From positions 1,922,001 to 1,986,000 of the forward strand of contig JBANDB010000009.1 in assembly GCA_037576215.1 (NCBI GenBank): DNA of 64,000 nucleotides, written 5' to 3'. Under the pieces are notes generated by a model. It saw nothing but the letters and a program-made list of their open reading frames with translations, did not search any database and was not told the origin of the DNA. Every line of letters begins with the position of its first letter. The first letter of the stretch is position 1. Of the stretch, positions 11,760 through 21,428 are shown piece after piece. This DNA is from Armillaria gallica. Taxonomy: Eukaryota > Basidiomycota > Agaricomycetes > Agaricales > Physalacriaceae. Made by a program: the position numbers and the translations under genes.

Positions 11760-12737
11760 ATGGAGTCGTCATCACAACCATCGAAAGCGCCTCAGAAGGG
11801 CAGAAAGTCTGGATCTTCGAAGAACAACCAAGGGCGTAAAGGAAGTGCCCAAATCTCTTCCAAATTACGAGGACTTCCTCAGGATTCCCCTGAAGTGCGG
11901 GTTTCGAAGACATTGTCGTATATTCTGCGGCACGGAGCACAGAAGGAAGAGGTTCCCATGCGAGCAGATGGCTATGTAAAGGTCACTGATCTCGTACGTG
12001 TTGTTTTTTTTTCACTTTTTTCCATGAAGTAATATGCCGGTGATAGTAGTTGGAAAACCCTAGACTGAAAAGTCAGCCCATAGACCTGGCTATCTTACAG
12101 GGTATTGTCAAAGCAGACGCGAAGCAACGGTACGACTTGATCTGCGAGCTGGACCCGACGTCAAATGAAAGTGTTTGGTGGATCAAGGCCAATCAGGGTC
12201 ATACCTTGAAGGTCTGTGTAGTATTTGTGCATGTCTTCAAGTGTATTTACTCGGTGTTCAGGCCGTAAAACTGGAACTGAAGCCTGTGTTGTCGGTGTCA
12301 GATATACCCTCAGGGGTTGCTGTCCATGGCACGGATATCCAAGCTTGGGAAATTATTTGTTCGCACTTTTCGCTTTACTTGTTCCAAAACGCTCTCGGTT
12401 AACTATTATCACAGCTACCGAGGGCCTGTCCAAAATGAAGCGTAACCATATACATCTCGCCCAAGGCCGTGATGCTGTCAGTGGTGAGTGATGCTGTCAC
12501 TTAGAGCCTTTGCCTCTATTGAACATTCTCCCTGTCTCAGGCATGCGCAAGAGCTCCCAAGTTATGATATACATCGACGTTCAAAAGGCACTTGATGCGG
12601 ATATCAAGTTCTTCCTTTCGGATAACGGGGTTGTCCTCACCGAGGGCGATGAACGGGGATTCTTACCATTGCGGTTCTTCTCAAGAGTGGAGGATTCAAA
12701 CGGGGTGCCTTTGAAGGGCTGGTCTGTTCCTGCGTGA
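11760..12737 (+). CDS. TPT1: tRNA 2'-phosphotransferase
   Basis: Five exons (11760-11993, 12050-12211, 12262-12358, 12415-12483, 12541-12737) encode 252 residues. It belongs to the KptA/Tpt1 family, which removes the 2'-phosphate left at the splice junction by fungal tRNA ligase, using NAD+. The signature elements are present in order: SKTLSYILRHGA with the catalytic R57 and H58, the DGYVKVTDL segment, ANQGHT, the HGT motif, the NHIHLA motif with H176 and H178, and FFLSDNGVVLT near the end. A 35-residue Lys/Ser-rich N-terminal tail precedes the domain, as in other fungal homologues. All introns are 50-57 bp and keep phase. This is an essential step of tRNA splicing in fungi, so an intact single copy is expected. 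Confidence 0.95.
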
Positions 12738-13092
12738 CCCGATGTCCCATTGAGTGGTATTAACTCTCACGGTACTTTCTTTCGCGTGTTGAATTTACTT
12801 GTCGTAGGATGAAAATTTTTAATCGCCGGAATGGAAAATTTTAAGCGGTCATAAATTGCTCTGATGTCGCAAAGCTCTGAGATGGCAAAACGAAAATTCC
12901 CAATCTGTCTCCGGCTATCACTCACGCACTCGTGCGGTGCACGTTTTTTCATTGTGGCTCATCGATTTGCCTTTCCACGACCCTCGAAGACCTATTATCG
13001 CATGCCTAAATGATACCCTAGCGGATCAGTACCTGTTGACAAGGTGATCTACATATAATGGCGTCATTCTGCAAGCTCCTTTCATTACAATC
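12738..13092. other. Intergenic region, TPT1 to MDR gene
   Basis: 355 bp of non-coding sequence contain the 3' end of TPT1 and the promoter of the following oxidoreductase. I see no gene or structured element. Confidence 0.5.
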
Positions 13093-14346
13093 ATGCCCCA
13101 GCAGAAAGCCCTCGTTCTCCAGTCCAAGCAAGCGCAGTTTATACTCGAGACGCGCCCGATCCCGGCTGTCGGCAGAGGCCAGCTCCTGGTCAAGGTCATC
13201 GCCGCTGGATTGAACCCCGTCGATTGGAAGATACAGACATACGGCGCGTTTGTGGCCAGCTATCCTGCTGTTCTTGGCACCGATATCGCTGGAGAGATCG
13301 TAGACGTTGGTGAGGATGTTACTGGGTGGTCGAAGGGTGACAGAGTGTATGTCGTAGATCTTCTTCCGTGACCCCCTCTCATCACTTCCAGTGTTTATCA
13401 AGGATCTTACTTCGAAAACGACGGAGCTGGGTTTCAGCAATACTCTCTGATCGCCGCAGACTTCGTCGCCAAAGTGTGTTTTCATTGATTATCTTTAATC
13501 GCATCCTGAATTTGCTGTAGATTCCGGAGAAGATGTCCTATGATGAGGCGGCGACAATAAGTGTGGCTTTTGCGGCGGCGTGTATGGGCCTTTTCGCTGA
13601 GGCACCGATTGGTCTTGGCCTCAATCCTCATTTTGTGTGGGAACCCCAATTCATGGGGAAAACTACCGTTGTTATTGGTGGAAGTACATCCGTTGGACAA
13701 TATGGTTCGTAGGGTATTTTTTACCATTCTTGGTTCGTGTTACTGATTATCTTTCCGCCAATCGTAGCTATCCAATTGCTCAAATTCGTGGGCTTCTCCA
13801 GGATTATAACGTATGCTTCTGCATGTCATTTTGACTATTTGGCTACCCTCGGGATAACGGACATAATCGACCGTGGAACGACGCCTCTGAACCAACTTTC
13901 GCTAGCGGTGAAGAAACTGACTTGTGATCCGTTGTTGGTGGTCTTCGATGCGCTTGGATTCCCAGAAGCCCAGCAAGCCGGATACGACATGTTGTCAAAA
14001 GGGGGTCAGGTCATGACCATTAACAACGACCAAAGACCCCAGAAATCAGAAAGTGATGGGAAGATATTCAAGGAAGTTCTGGGCACGGTTCATCTACCTA
14101 CGCAGTCTGAGTTTGGAAGGCGAATGTTTCGAAGTTTGGGTAAATTCATAGACGAGGGGGTTATCAAGGCGAGTTTGCCGATTTTTGGTCCATTATGACG
14201 TTTTTTAAATTTTACTTCTTCGTTAGCCGAATCGCTTGGAGGTTTTGCCTCATGGTCTGTCCGGTATTGTGGCTGGATTGGACAGGCTGAAGAACAATCA
14301 AGTTAGTGCTGTAAAGCTGGTCGCGCATCCCCAGGACACAGAATAA
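13093..14346 (+). CDS. Zinc-independent MDR oxidoreductase (enoyl reductase-like)
   Basis: Five exons (13093-13346, 13392-13473, 13521-13704, 13768-14168, 14227-14346) encode 346 residues, a normal MDR length. The N-terminal GroES-like fold includes AAGLNPVDWKI and GTDIAGEIVDVGEDVTGW. The Rossmann part has VVIGGSTSVGQYAIQLLK, the NADPH loop, and a terminal VAHPQDTE. No structural or catalytic zinc ligands are visible. The GAGFQQYSL segment is typical of fungal zinc-binding-dehydrogenase-like trans-enoyl reductases of the LovC group. No polyketide synthase lies near it, so a role in secondary metabolism is only a guess. The last intron (14169-14226) uses a GC donor (GCGAGT). The nearest GT would break the frame, so this is a GC-AG intron. 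Confidence 0.88.
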
Positions 14347-14922
14347 CGGGGGGGGAAGGGAATGTAGAGTCAGATATATGTGTTTATAATGGGGTTATGT
14401 ATTAACGTAGGGTTTACGAACACCAGGGCGGTGGCGCGGATGAGAGATAGTGATATATACGTCTCCGATCCTCGAATACTTTGTACTTTTTCGGACTGGC
14501 TCTGGGAACTTGACGGAGGCCGCATTTTTTTCGTCCTTTTTAGCACCCTGTAAAGAATGGAATCCATTTATAAAGTAGGGTTGTATCCCTCCCTGTCATG
14601 TCCTGCCATCTATCATCAGCTTGTAAACGTTTTTGGAACTATTTGTGTGGAAAAGGAATTGGCGCATATTTGGTGTTTCCCTTGGCCTAAAGCAGCTATC
14701 ACTGCCTTTCACCGTTCCTTTTCATTCTGTTGTTCTCTTGGTTCCACCGCCACTTCTAGTTGTGGCCCGAGGGGTAAGTTCTATTGCTAAGGGTCTAGTG
14801 GCCAGTTGTCGGCCCATATACTCATATTTCATGGCTTCCTAGTCGGTTCCGAGCTTGACAGCATTCATTCATATGAACTGAACGACAACGACTACCATTG
14901 TATTCCGCCGTTCCTTACATTC
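14347..14922. other. Intergenic region before the F-box gene
   Basis: 576 bp without a convincing gene. The frame of the next gene stays open upstream to an ATG at 14806. That extension has low-complexity hydrophobic content unlike the protein, so I place the start at 14923. Confidence 0.45.
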
Positions 14923-16622
14923 ATGCTATCGACTATCACCAAGGCATCCAAGATGCCCATGTCCAAGACAGAGATGATTGCCCACATGTCTACGAAACTA
15001 TCAAACGAGTATTGGATGCTCATCTTCGAACAGCTCGACACCCATGATCTTTTCAATGTAATCTGTACTTGTCGCAAGTTCTACGGTTTGGCCCTCAGGG
15101 CTCTCTATCGTAACCTTCTATTCATGGATTTCAGCTACTTTCAGCAGAATGCTTCATTTTGGGAGGGACGGGAGGATAACATGATCGAGGTACCAAGGGC
15201 ACTGGTACTTTGTGCGTTGAAACGTGGCAAGATTGATCCGTTCTCCCCACCCTGCTACGGACGTGTGTCTTACGACGTCCTCAATCGCATTACTGGCTAT
15301 CCGTCGCTACAGAAGGTTGAAATATGCGCTTCTTCTCTCAGTCCCAACACATTCTACTCTACCATTCTGCAACTTCCCCATTTGGCACGCCTATCCCTTG
15401 TTGATAACATATTCGACGTTCTGTCTATGACCTCGCCAAATGACGAACGCATCCTTGTCCAGTTGGCTGCACTACCTTTGACCCACCTCACCCTCCTGGG
15501 CAATGTTGCTGTTGGGCCCCGGCGTCATGAAAGAACCCGATACCATTTCCTCCATCTGGCAACAGCAAAGACCCTCCGTGTTTTACGCATTGACTGGGAC
15601 GTGGAGTCGTCCGTGTTCCTTGCTAAACGGACTTTGGGATACGATGCCGAACCATTCGACATGCCCGGAGGACTTGAAACTGTCGAGCTCTGCATCAAAA
15701 GTGGTACCTCCTCCCCACCCGCCGCGTCGCCTAATATCAATCTCCTTCATACTTTCCTTCGCCAAAGCGGGCACCACATCAAGACTATGAAAGTCATCGG
15801 TCAGCTGGATGTCCGTTTCAAAGTTGCCAGCGGAGTGTTGCCAAAACTGGAAGAGTTTGGAGGAAACCCGTGGGCTACTATCGCATTTCTCCACAGTTCG
15901 AGGCCTATCAAGCATCTCCACGTCTGCGACATCGATCAGCAGACTTCAAATTCCGCGCTCATTCCCCTTCTATCCGCAATCGCTAAAGAAAAGCCAGATC
16001 TTGAGACCCTCGATCTCTTTGTTACAACATGGGATCTGGAGATTATGCACGCGATCAAGCATCTCTTCTGCGACCTTCGTGATTTGAGAATCAAATATCA
16101 GCGTGGAGGACCCTCTGAGGTAAGTAGCGTTAGTTGCCACACTTTGCGATCTCAAAGGATTTCATTCAGAATACCGTCGTCGGTCTCGCATCACATTTCT
16201 TCGACAGATTTGCGAATCTTTCGACTGTCCATGTCTATAAGATTCAGTGGTGGCCCCAGACGCACACCCGGAGGTATAAATGGTACAACCGGCGCCTGCT
16301 CATGCCCTCCCCCCCACCGCGGACCAGGGCTCCTGCCGCTCCACCGCCAGAGGTTATTCAGAACCCTGTTGGTTTGGTACAGCCCTGGAACAGAGAATGC
16401 AGGATGCTGAAGGAAGTCCAGTTTGACAGCAAAAATGTGCTAAGACGCGTTTCGGATGGAGACCCTTGGGCGAAGCGTCAAGTACAAAGGAAGTGCCTTG
16501 GGTGGGACGATCTTGAAATAGATGCGGAGTATCTGTATGAGCAGAGGGAGCATTTTGAGTGGCAGTTGTTGGATTTTTCCGAGACGTTCACTGCTGCGGA
16601 TTTGGTGGTTCTTTCTATTTGA
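14923..16622 (+). CDS. F-box protein with leucine-rich C-terminal region
   Basis: Two exons (14923-16119 and 16170-16622) encode 549 residues. An F-box lies near residues 25-65: LSNEYWMLIFEQLDTHDLF followed by TCRKFYGLALRALY, with the usual Trp/Leu/Cys spacing. The remainder alternates short hydrophobic leucine-containing strands, such as LPHLARLSLV and LPLTHLTLLG. This is the irregular LRR-like architecture common in agaricomycete F-box proteins. These proteins recruit substrates to SCF ubiquitin ligases through Skp1, and the target is unknown. Alternative starts are ATGs at 14806 (upstream) and 14953 (downstream). The intron is 50 bp with a GTAAGT donor. It is one of three F-box genes within about 11 kb. 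Confidence 0.82.
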
Positions 16623-16654
16623 TTTGTTGCAAATCCATGACTTAGGGACGAAGA

Positions 16655-16712
16655 CGACTACAACTGCTACTGCTACTACTACTACTATCGCTACTACTAT
16701 TACTACTACTTA
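16655..16712. repeat. Trinucleotide microsatellite (ACT/CTG-type)
   Basis: An imperfect run of about 19 triplets, mostly CTA/ACT with a few GCT, lies 30 bp downstream of the F-box stop codon and probably in its 3' untranslated region. It is direct sequence repetition with no gene content. Confidence 0.85.
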
Positions 16713-17931
16713 TGCCTATATGAATACTCGTTAGACCTTATCATTAGAGTTCTTAGCTAATACTGAAGTAACATAATAATTAGCATATTTTTTCCGCTTC
16801 ACGTAGCTTCACGTCAACAGTCATTATCATAATGAATTGAGTTGCACTACGGCGGTACATTCCTTGACCTCCCAGCGAAGGGGAAGAACCTGTTAGCGCG
16901 TGAGCTGCATGTGTTTCATTCGTGCAGCAGCTGGCAACAGAACTCCAACTTGCCAAAGACTTGATGGACTTCTAAAACTCGCTTATAATGATAATCAGAA
17001 ATGGCCGTTTTCGTACGTCAGCTATTATTGGAAGGGTTTTCTCTTTGAGTATGGTGCGGAGCCGCGAAGTTGCCTCGCTGGATGACCCCCCATTGTGAAC
17101 CACCAGCACATACGTGCACATATGGACACCGGGCCCGAGAGTCGTCAATCGTCACGACCCTTTCACCTCCGAGATCTCCTTCTCTTCTTTTCTTCGCGTA
17201 CCGTCCTTCGGGTTCGAAATGGATTTGATCCTTGAAAGTCAATTTTCGCTCGGCTGCGGTTGGATCAGTAAGTGGAGTATGCCATTTCTACTTTGTGCTC
17301 ATAGGTTAGCCAACATATGATGAAGTACTGCGAATGATAAACACAAGTTGACCCAAAGGCCATCGCCAACAAAAGAAGACTATTCGCACATTGCATTCAG
17401 AGTACCTGGATCGCACTGGTCGACATTCAATCAGTATGCATCATAGTTCCAGGTAGCATGATCGCGTACTATTCGGCTCAGCGGTCCTTCCGCCTTACTA
17501 ACTGACGAACTGTCTAGCACGACCTAGGCGTTGAGTGAAGAGAGTCATCATTCAAGTATCATTGGCCAGCCTTTGCTTAGGCCTTGCATCCTGTCAATAG
17601 CGGGCCGTTGCTCCAACATCTATCAGCTTCAGATATGCTCTGCGTTGGCAAGGCGTTTCAGATTGATGAATCCAGCGTGAGTAGGTAATATCAGTGAATC
17701 ATTTTGATTGAAATGTGATGTGATGGCAGGTTAATGCGCCGCAATGCGAGGTCAACGAGAGCGCGGAGAGGAATCATATTGCTAAAAGGGAAGTAGTAAG
17801 GCCCTGCATTACCATCACGGATCCACGCTGGAACGGCAGAATCCCTTTATTCAACTATCATGTTCTCGAACTATATTTGCCTCTCTACGTCAACATCCCC
17901 CACCATCTCAGTTTGCTGTTCTCTTTGAATT
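16713..17931. other. Intergenic region before the G-alpha gene
   Basis: About 1.2 kb with only short frames, the longest 74 codons (minus, 17018-17242). I see no domain, RNA gene or repeat. Confidence 0.5.
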
Positions 17932-20063
17932 ATGACCAGCACTGGTCATGTTCGACAAACCCCGGCTCCCACTGCTGCCGAGTGGGATGATGCTCCAATC
18001 CTGAAGCCGGAGAGTGCGTTTTTCGATATACAAGCACAGACGATCAGCAACGGTATCGACGAGGAGCTCAAAGTGGGTCGTTACAGCATCATCTTCCGTT
18101 ATGTTCTCAGAATACCCCTTTTCTCTAGAAAGAGTCGCAACGACGACGAGATGCCAGTCGGAAAGAAGTGAAGGGTACGGAACTAGTGCTTAGCTGACTG
18201 CCTGGTTATGCTAATGTGTTCAATCGCACATAGTCATGCTGCTCGGGCAAGCCGAGTCAGGTAAGGTTTCGCCCCTTGTTATTCGAATCTCCATCAGATA
18301 ACAGTGTTTCAGGAAAATCTACCCTCCAAAAGCAGTTTCAACTTTACTACGCATCCACTTCGATCGAACACGAGCGACCAATCTGGAAGCCAATTGTACA
18401 CTTCAATACTATCAAAGCTATACGATTAATTCTCGAGGAACTCGACTATGACCTTTCGCGACCCATCATCGACAGCCCCGACTCTATGCCGCTTTCCGAT
18501 CCCCAGAGAGCCCAGGAAGAAATAAATCACCTTCGCTCCCAGCTACTTCCTCTTGTCGCTATGGAAGACGCTTTAGCCTCCGAACTTAGCGGGGGTATCT
18601 CTGTCGGAGGGGGACGTGCAGGAGTCTTTGTTCGTGCCGGATGGCAAGCTCTCGTCACCACCGGTCGCAATTGGCCTCTTAGCGACATGCGAACCGCCTC
18701 AAAGACCCAGGTTGCGGCAAACATGGCGGCAAAGATGCTCCACGACCTCCGAAATGAAATTAGCGCCCTATGGAACCATCCTGCTGTTGGGCGTCTTCTG
18801 TTTCTCCGTCACCTCAAACTTGACGAAGCAGGGTCATTGTGAGAGATTACCTATACTCCTCATCTATCACGTCTGATTCTTGCCAGCTTCCTGGACAGCC
18901 TCATGCGCATCACAGAACCGGATTACATGCCGATAATGGGTACCTCGTGATTCCTGGATCATCTGCTGTTTCTTGGTTCTCACCGCGTCGCGTTTCAGAT
19001 GATATTCTCAACGTTCGCGTCCAAACGCTTGGCGTTATTGAACACTCCTTCCCGATCAACATAGGTGGTACCATGTATGACTGGAAATTGTATGATGTTG
19101 GTGGTGCCGTGAGTTTGCGTTGCTTTCCATCAGCCAATAATCTGAGCCGAGTATTTCTAGCGTGGTCAGGTGAGTGCTACCCAAAGGAATTGTTGGCCAA
19201 GAAAGCCTTATCATACGTTGGAAGAGACACGCATGGGCGCCCTATTTCGAAGATGGTCAGTACATTCAGGACCCGCATTGCCAACTTAATAAGCTCAGTA
19301 TCCGTGCAGCAACTGCCATCATCTTCTTAGCCCCCATATCGGCGTTCGACCAAGTAGGATATTACGCCATATCATTCATTTTTTTCCCTGACCTGATCAC
19401 AGTACCTGGAAGAAGACCCACGTACAAACCGTATCGATGATTCTCTAAAGTTGTTCACCGCCATATGCTCAAACAAACTTCTGAGAAACACTCATCTCGT
19501 TCTCCTCCTCAACAAGGTAACAATCACCTTTTTTGGCATTTGATCAGCGCAGGGTATTCATCCTTATGACCGATAGACTGATTTATTGAGGAAGAAGCTG
19601 GAAGCCGGCAGTCAGGTTCAGAAATAGTACGAGTTTATCTTTCTTGTCTATGATGGGCAGTTGGCTGATGGTTGAGACAGCATTGTCAGCTATGGGAACA
19701 GACCCAACCGTTACGAAGACGTATCGGAATACTTCCGGGCCCACTTCATACAGGTACACAGGCGCAAGGACATCGCAAATCGTCATCTTTATTGCGTACG
19801 CTCTCCTTCTTTGACTTCTTTGACTTGAAGCACATGTAACTAATAGGATTCGTGTGTAGCATTTCACCTCCATGCTGGTTGGTTTTTGTTAGGTCTCCGT
19901 AAGCATCGGTACTAACGTTCCGGCTATAGGATATTGCAGCCACACAGAGGATTATTGTCAATGGTGAGTGACGCGATTTACGTTGCTGCATCTGCAGCTG
20001 ACATGGTGTCTAGTTGGGGAAGCTATCATTAGGCAACATATTTCGAAAATAGGGTTAATGTAA
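17932..20063 (+). CDS. Heterotrimeric G protein alpha subunit, divergent basidiomycete type
   Basis: Fifteen exons encode 453 residues: 17932-18072, 18129-18174, 18234-18260, 18313-18832, 18887-18939, 18999-19108, 19161-19169, 19225-19255, 19310-19353, 19403-19516, 19577-19626, 19681-19795, 19860-19877, 19930-19963 and 20014-20063. The P-loop GQAESGKS is at residues 67-74. Switch I is DILNVRVQTLG with the GTPase arginine at 269. Switch II is DVGGA then RGQ, and NKTD is at 364-367. The helical domain carries a roughly 90-residue Gly/Ser-rich insertion, explaining the length over the usual 350. There is no MGC lipidation start. The usual switch II glutamine (DVGGQ) is alanine here. Exon 7 is a 9 bp microexon encoding Arg-Gly-Gln. 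Signalling through pheromone or nutrient receptors is the family role, and this paralogue's partner is unknown. Confidence 0.93.
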
Positions 20064-20138
20064 TAGCAAGTGTTGCTACACCATATGTCATACTACCTAT
20101 ATCAACAATATGTATCAACTGACAATCAAGAAAACTGC

Positions 20139-21428
20139 TCAACATTCCTCAAAGCTACTTATCATCGGAGTCAACTCGGAGCAAAGCTTCTGGCTCTTAG
20201 TAGCCAACTGATAAACGCGCAAGAGACCCCGCTCCTTCAAACCCGCGAGACCCTCCTGAACTTTCAAGAATTCGGCGTTGGCAGGATGGGCGAACACTCC
20301 TATCGCGACTTCCTTTAGGGAGTTAAATGCCCCCGACCGGGTGAGAATGTTATCAATCGCTCTCCAGCCCATCAACTTCTTGGGATCAATGTACACCTCG
20401 ATGGCGACGTGCTCGAGAATCCCGGGTACTGGGATACTAGTTAGGACATTCGTGACCCATACAAGAGAAGCGGGGTGCTCGTCCAAGGTCAGTCTCAAGG
20501 ATCTTAGCCGTGCACATCGTTCCAAGGTCATCGGCTGCACTGATATGATGCACATCGTAAGCGCCAACAGTCCAGCTGATGATAAATTGATCAACTTACG
20601 ACCTATCCTTCCAGGTTTGAGATGGAATCGTTCGAGTGAGTCTCCAAAGGTGCGGAGTAACCGATCGACGCAATTGTCGTCCGAATGGGCTAAGCGGAAC
20701 TCGCGGATGTTCGTCAAGTCCATCATAATTGGGTGCTCGTTGGAGAGCCAGCTTCCCAGATCTGGACAATCTACATAATCCAGGGTAAGGAACTCGAGAC
20801 GTGGCCCCGAGGATCCTGACCGAAGTTCCTGTTCCTGTTCCTCACTGACGGTACCTAACTCCGTCGAACGAAGTGCAAGTCCTCGTAGATTTTGACTATG
20901 TCGGAAGAGTGATGCAATGCTCTTCCAGCTATCGAAGACCCATGAGGAAAGGCGAACATAGGTTATTGAAGGCTGGCGGACGACCGTGTCGATGGCGTGG
21001 AGGACACGCGGCGGGAGCGAGTCCCATGATGCGCCGAGATTGGATGATAGTTCAAAATGGCGAACATGTGTAAATGCTGTCAGAAGAGAAGGAAGAAGCG
21101 TGTCGTCGGCACCTGCTGCAAAGATCCCGGACTCAGGATTGGGACCTCCACACTCGAAATGTACTTGAAGCTCGTGAATGTGGGGTATCAGCTCTGTATG
21201 TTTATGGAGGAGTCTAAGGAGACGGCTGAATTTGCGGGACGCGAGGGGGGTATCGATAAAAGGTAAGGGAACATGTAGGTGTATCTTAGCGAACAAGTGC
21301 AGGCGACTCGTTGATAACCAGGCGCGACACACGAGGGCGCAGTTGAGCAGCGAAATGTTATCGTTGTGGAGATGGTCGATGATATTGTCAATCAATTCTT
21401 GGGGTAGCGGCGGCAGGTCGACCGACAT
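20139..21428 (-). CDS. F-box protein
   Basis: One 429-residue frame starts with MSVDLPPLPQELIDNIIDHL and continues with LLNCALVCRAWLSTSR, a canonical N-terminal F-box (residues 5-45). The rest has leucine-rich strands with conserved LxxLxLxx spacing and no other domain. A 60 bp in-frame segment at 20540-20599 (minus) begins GTAAGT and ends in CAG. It may be an intron, removal of which leaves IGLQPMTLERC and the frame unchanged. The 3' end lies 76 bp from the G-alpha stop, so the two genes converge. The substrate of the presumed SCF complex is unknown. A short upstream open frame (21392-21640, minus) may be a 5' leader ORF. Confidence 0.85.
   Translation of the reverse strand: MSVDLPPLPQELIDNIIDHLHNDNISLLNCALVCRAWLSTSRLHLFAKIHLHVPLPFIDTPLASRKFSRLLRLLHKHTELIPHIHELQVHFECGGPNPESGIFAAGADDTLLPSLLTAFTHVRHFELSSNLGASWDSLPPRVLHAIDTVVRQPSITYVRLSSWVFDSWKSIASLFRHSQNLRGLALRSTELGTVSEEQEQELRSGSSGPRLEFLTLDYVDCPDLGSWLSNEHPIMMDLTNIREFRLAHSDDNCVDRLLRTFGDSLERFHLKPGRIGRKLINLSSAGLLALTMCIISVQPMTLERCARLRSLRLTLDEHPASLVWVTNVLTSIPVPGILEHVAIEVYIDPKKLMGWRAIDNILTRSGAFNSLKEVAIGVFAHPANAEFLKVQEGLAGLKERGLLRVYQLATKSQKLCSELTPMISSFEEC

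Noticed and set aside
13769..13840. A possible extra intron in the MDR gene at the GTATGC near 13810
   Set aside because: The sequence reads through in frame with a protein-like segment and no acceptor gives a better match to the family.
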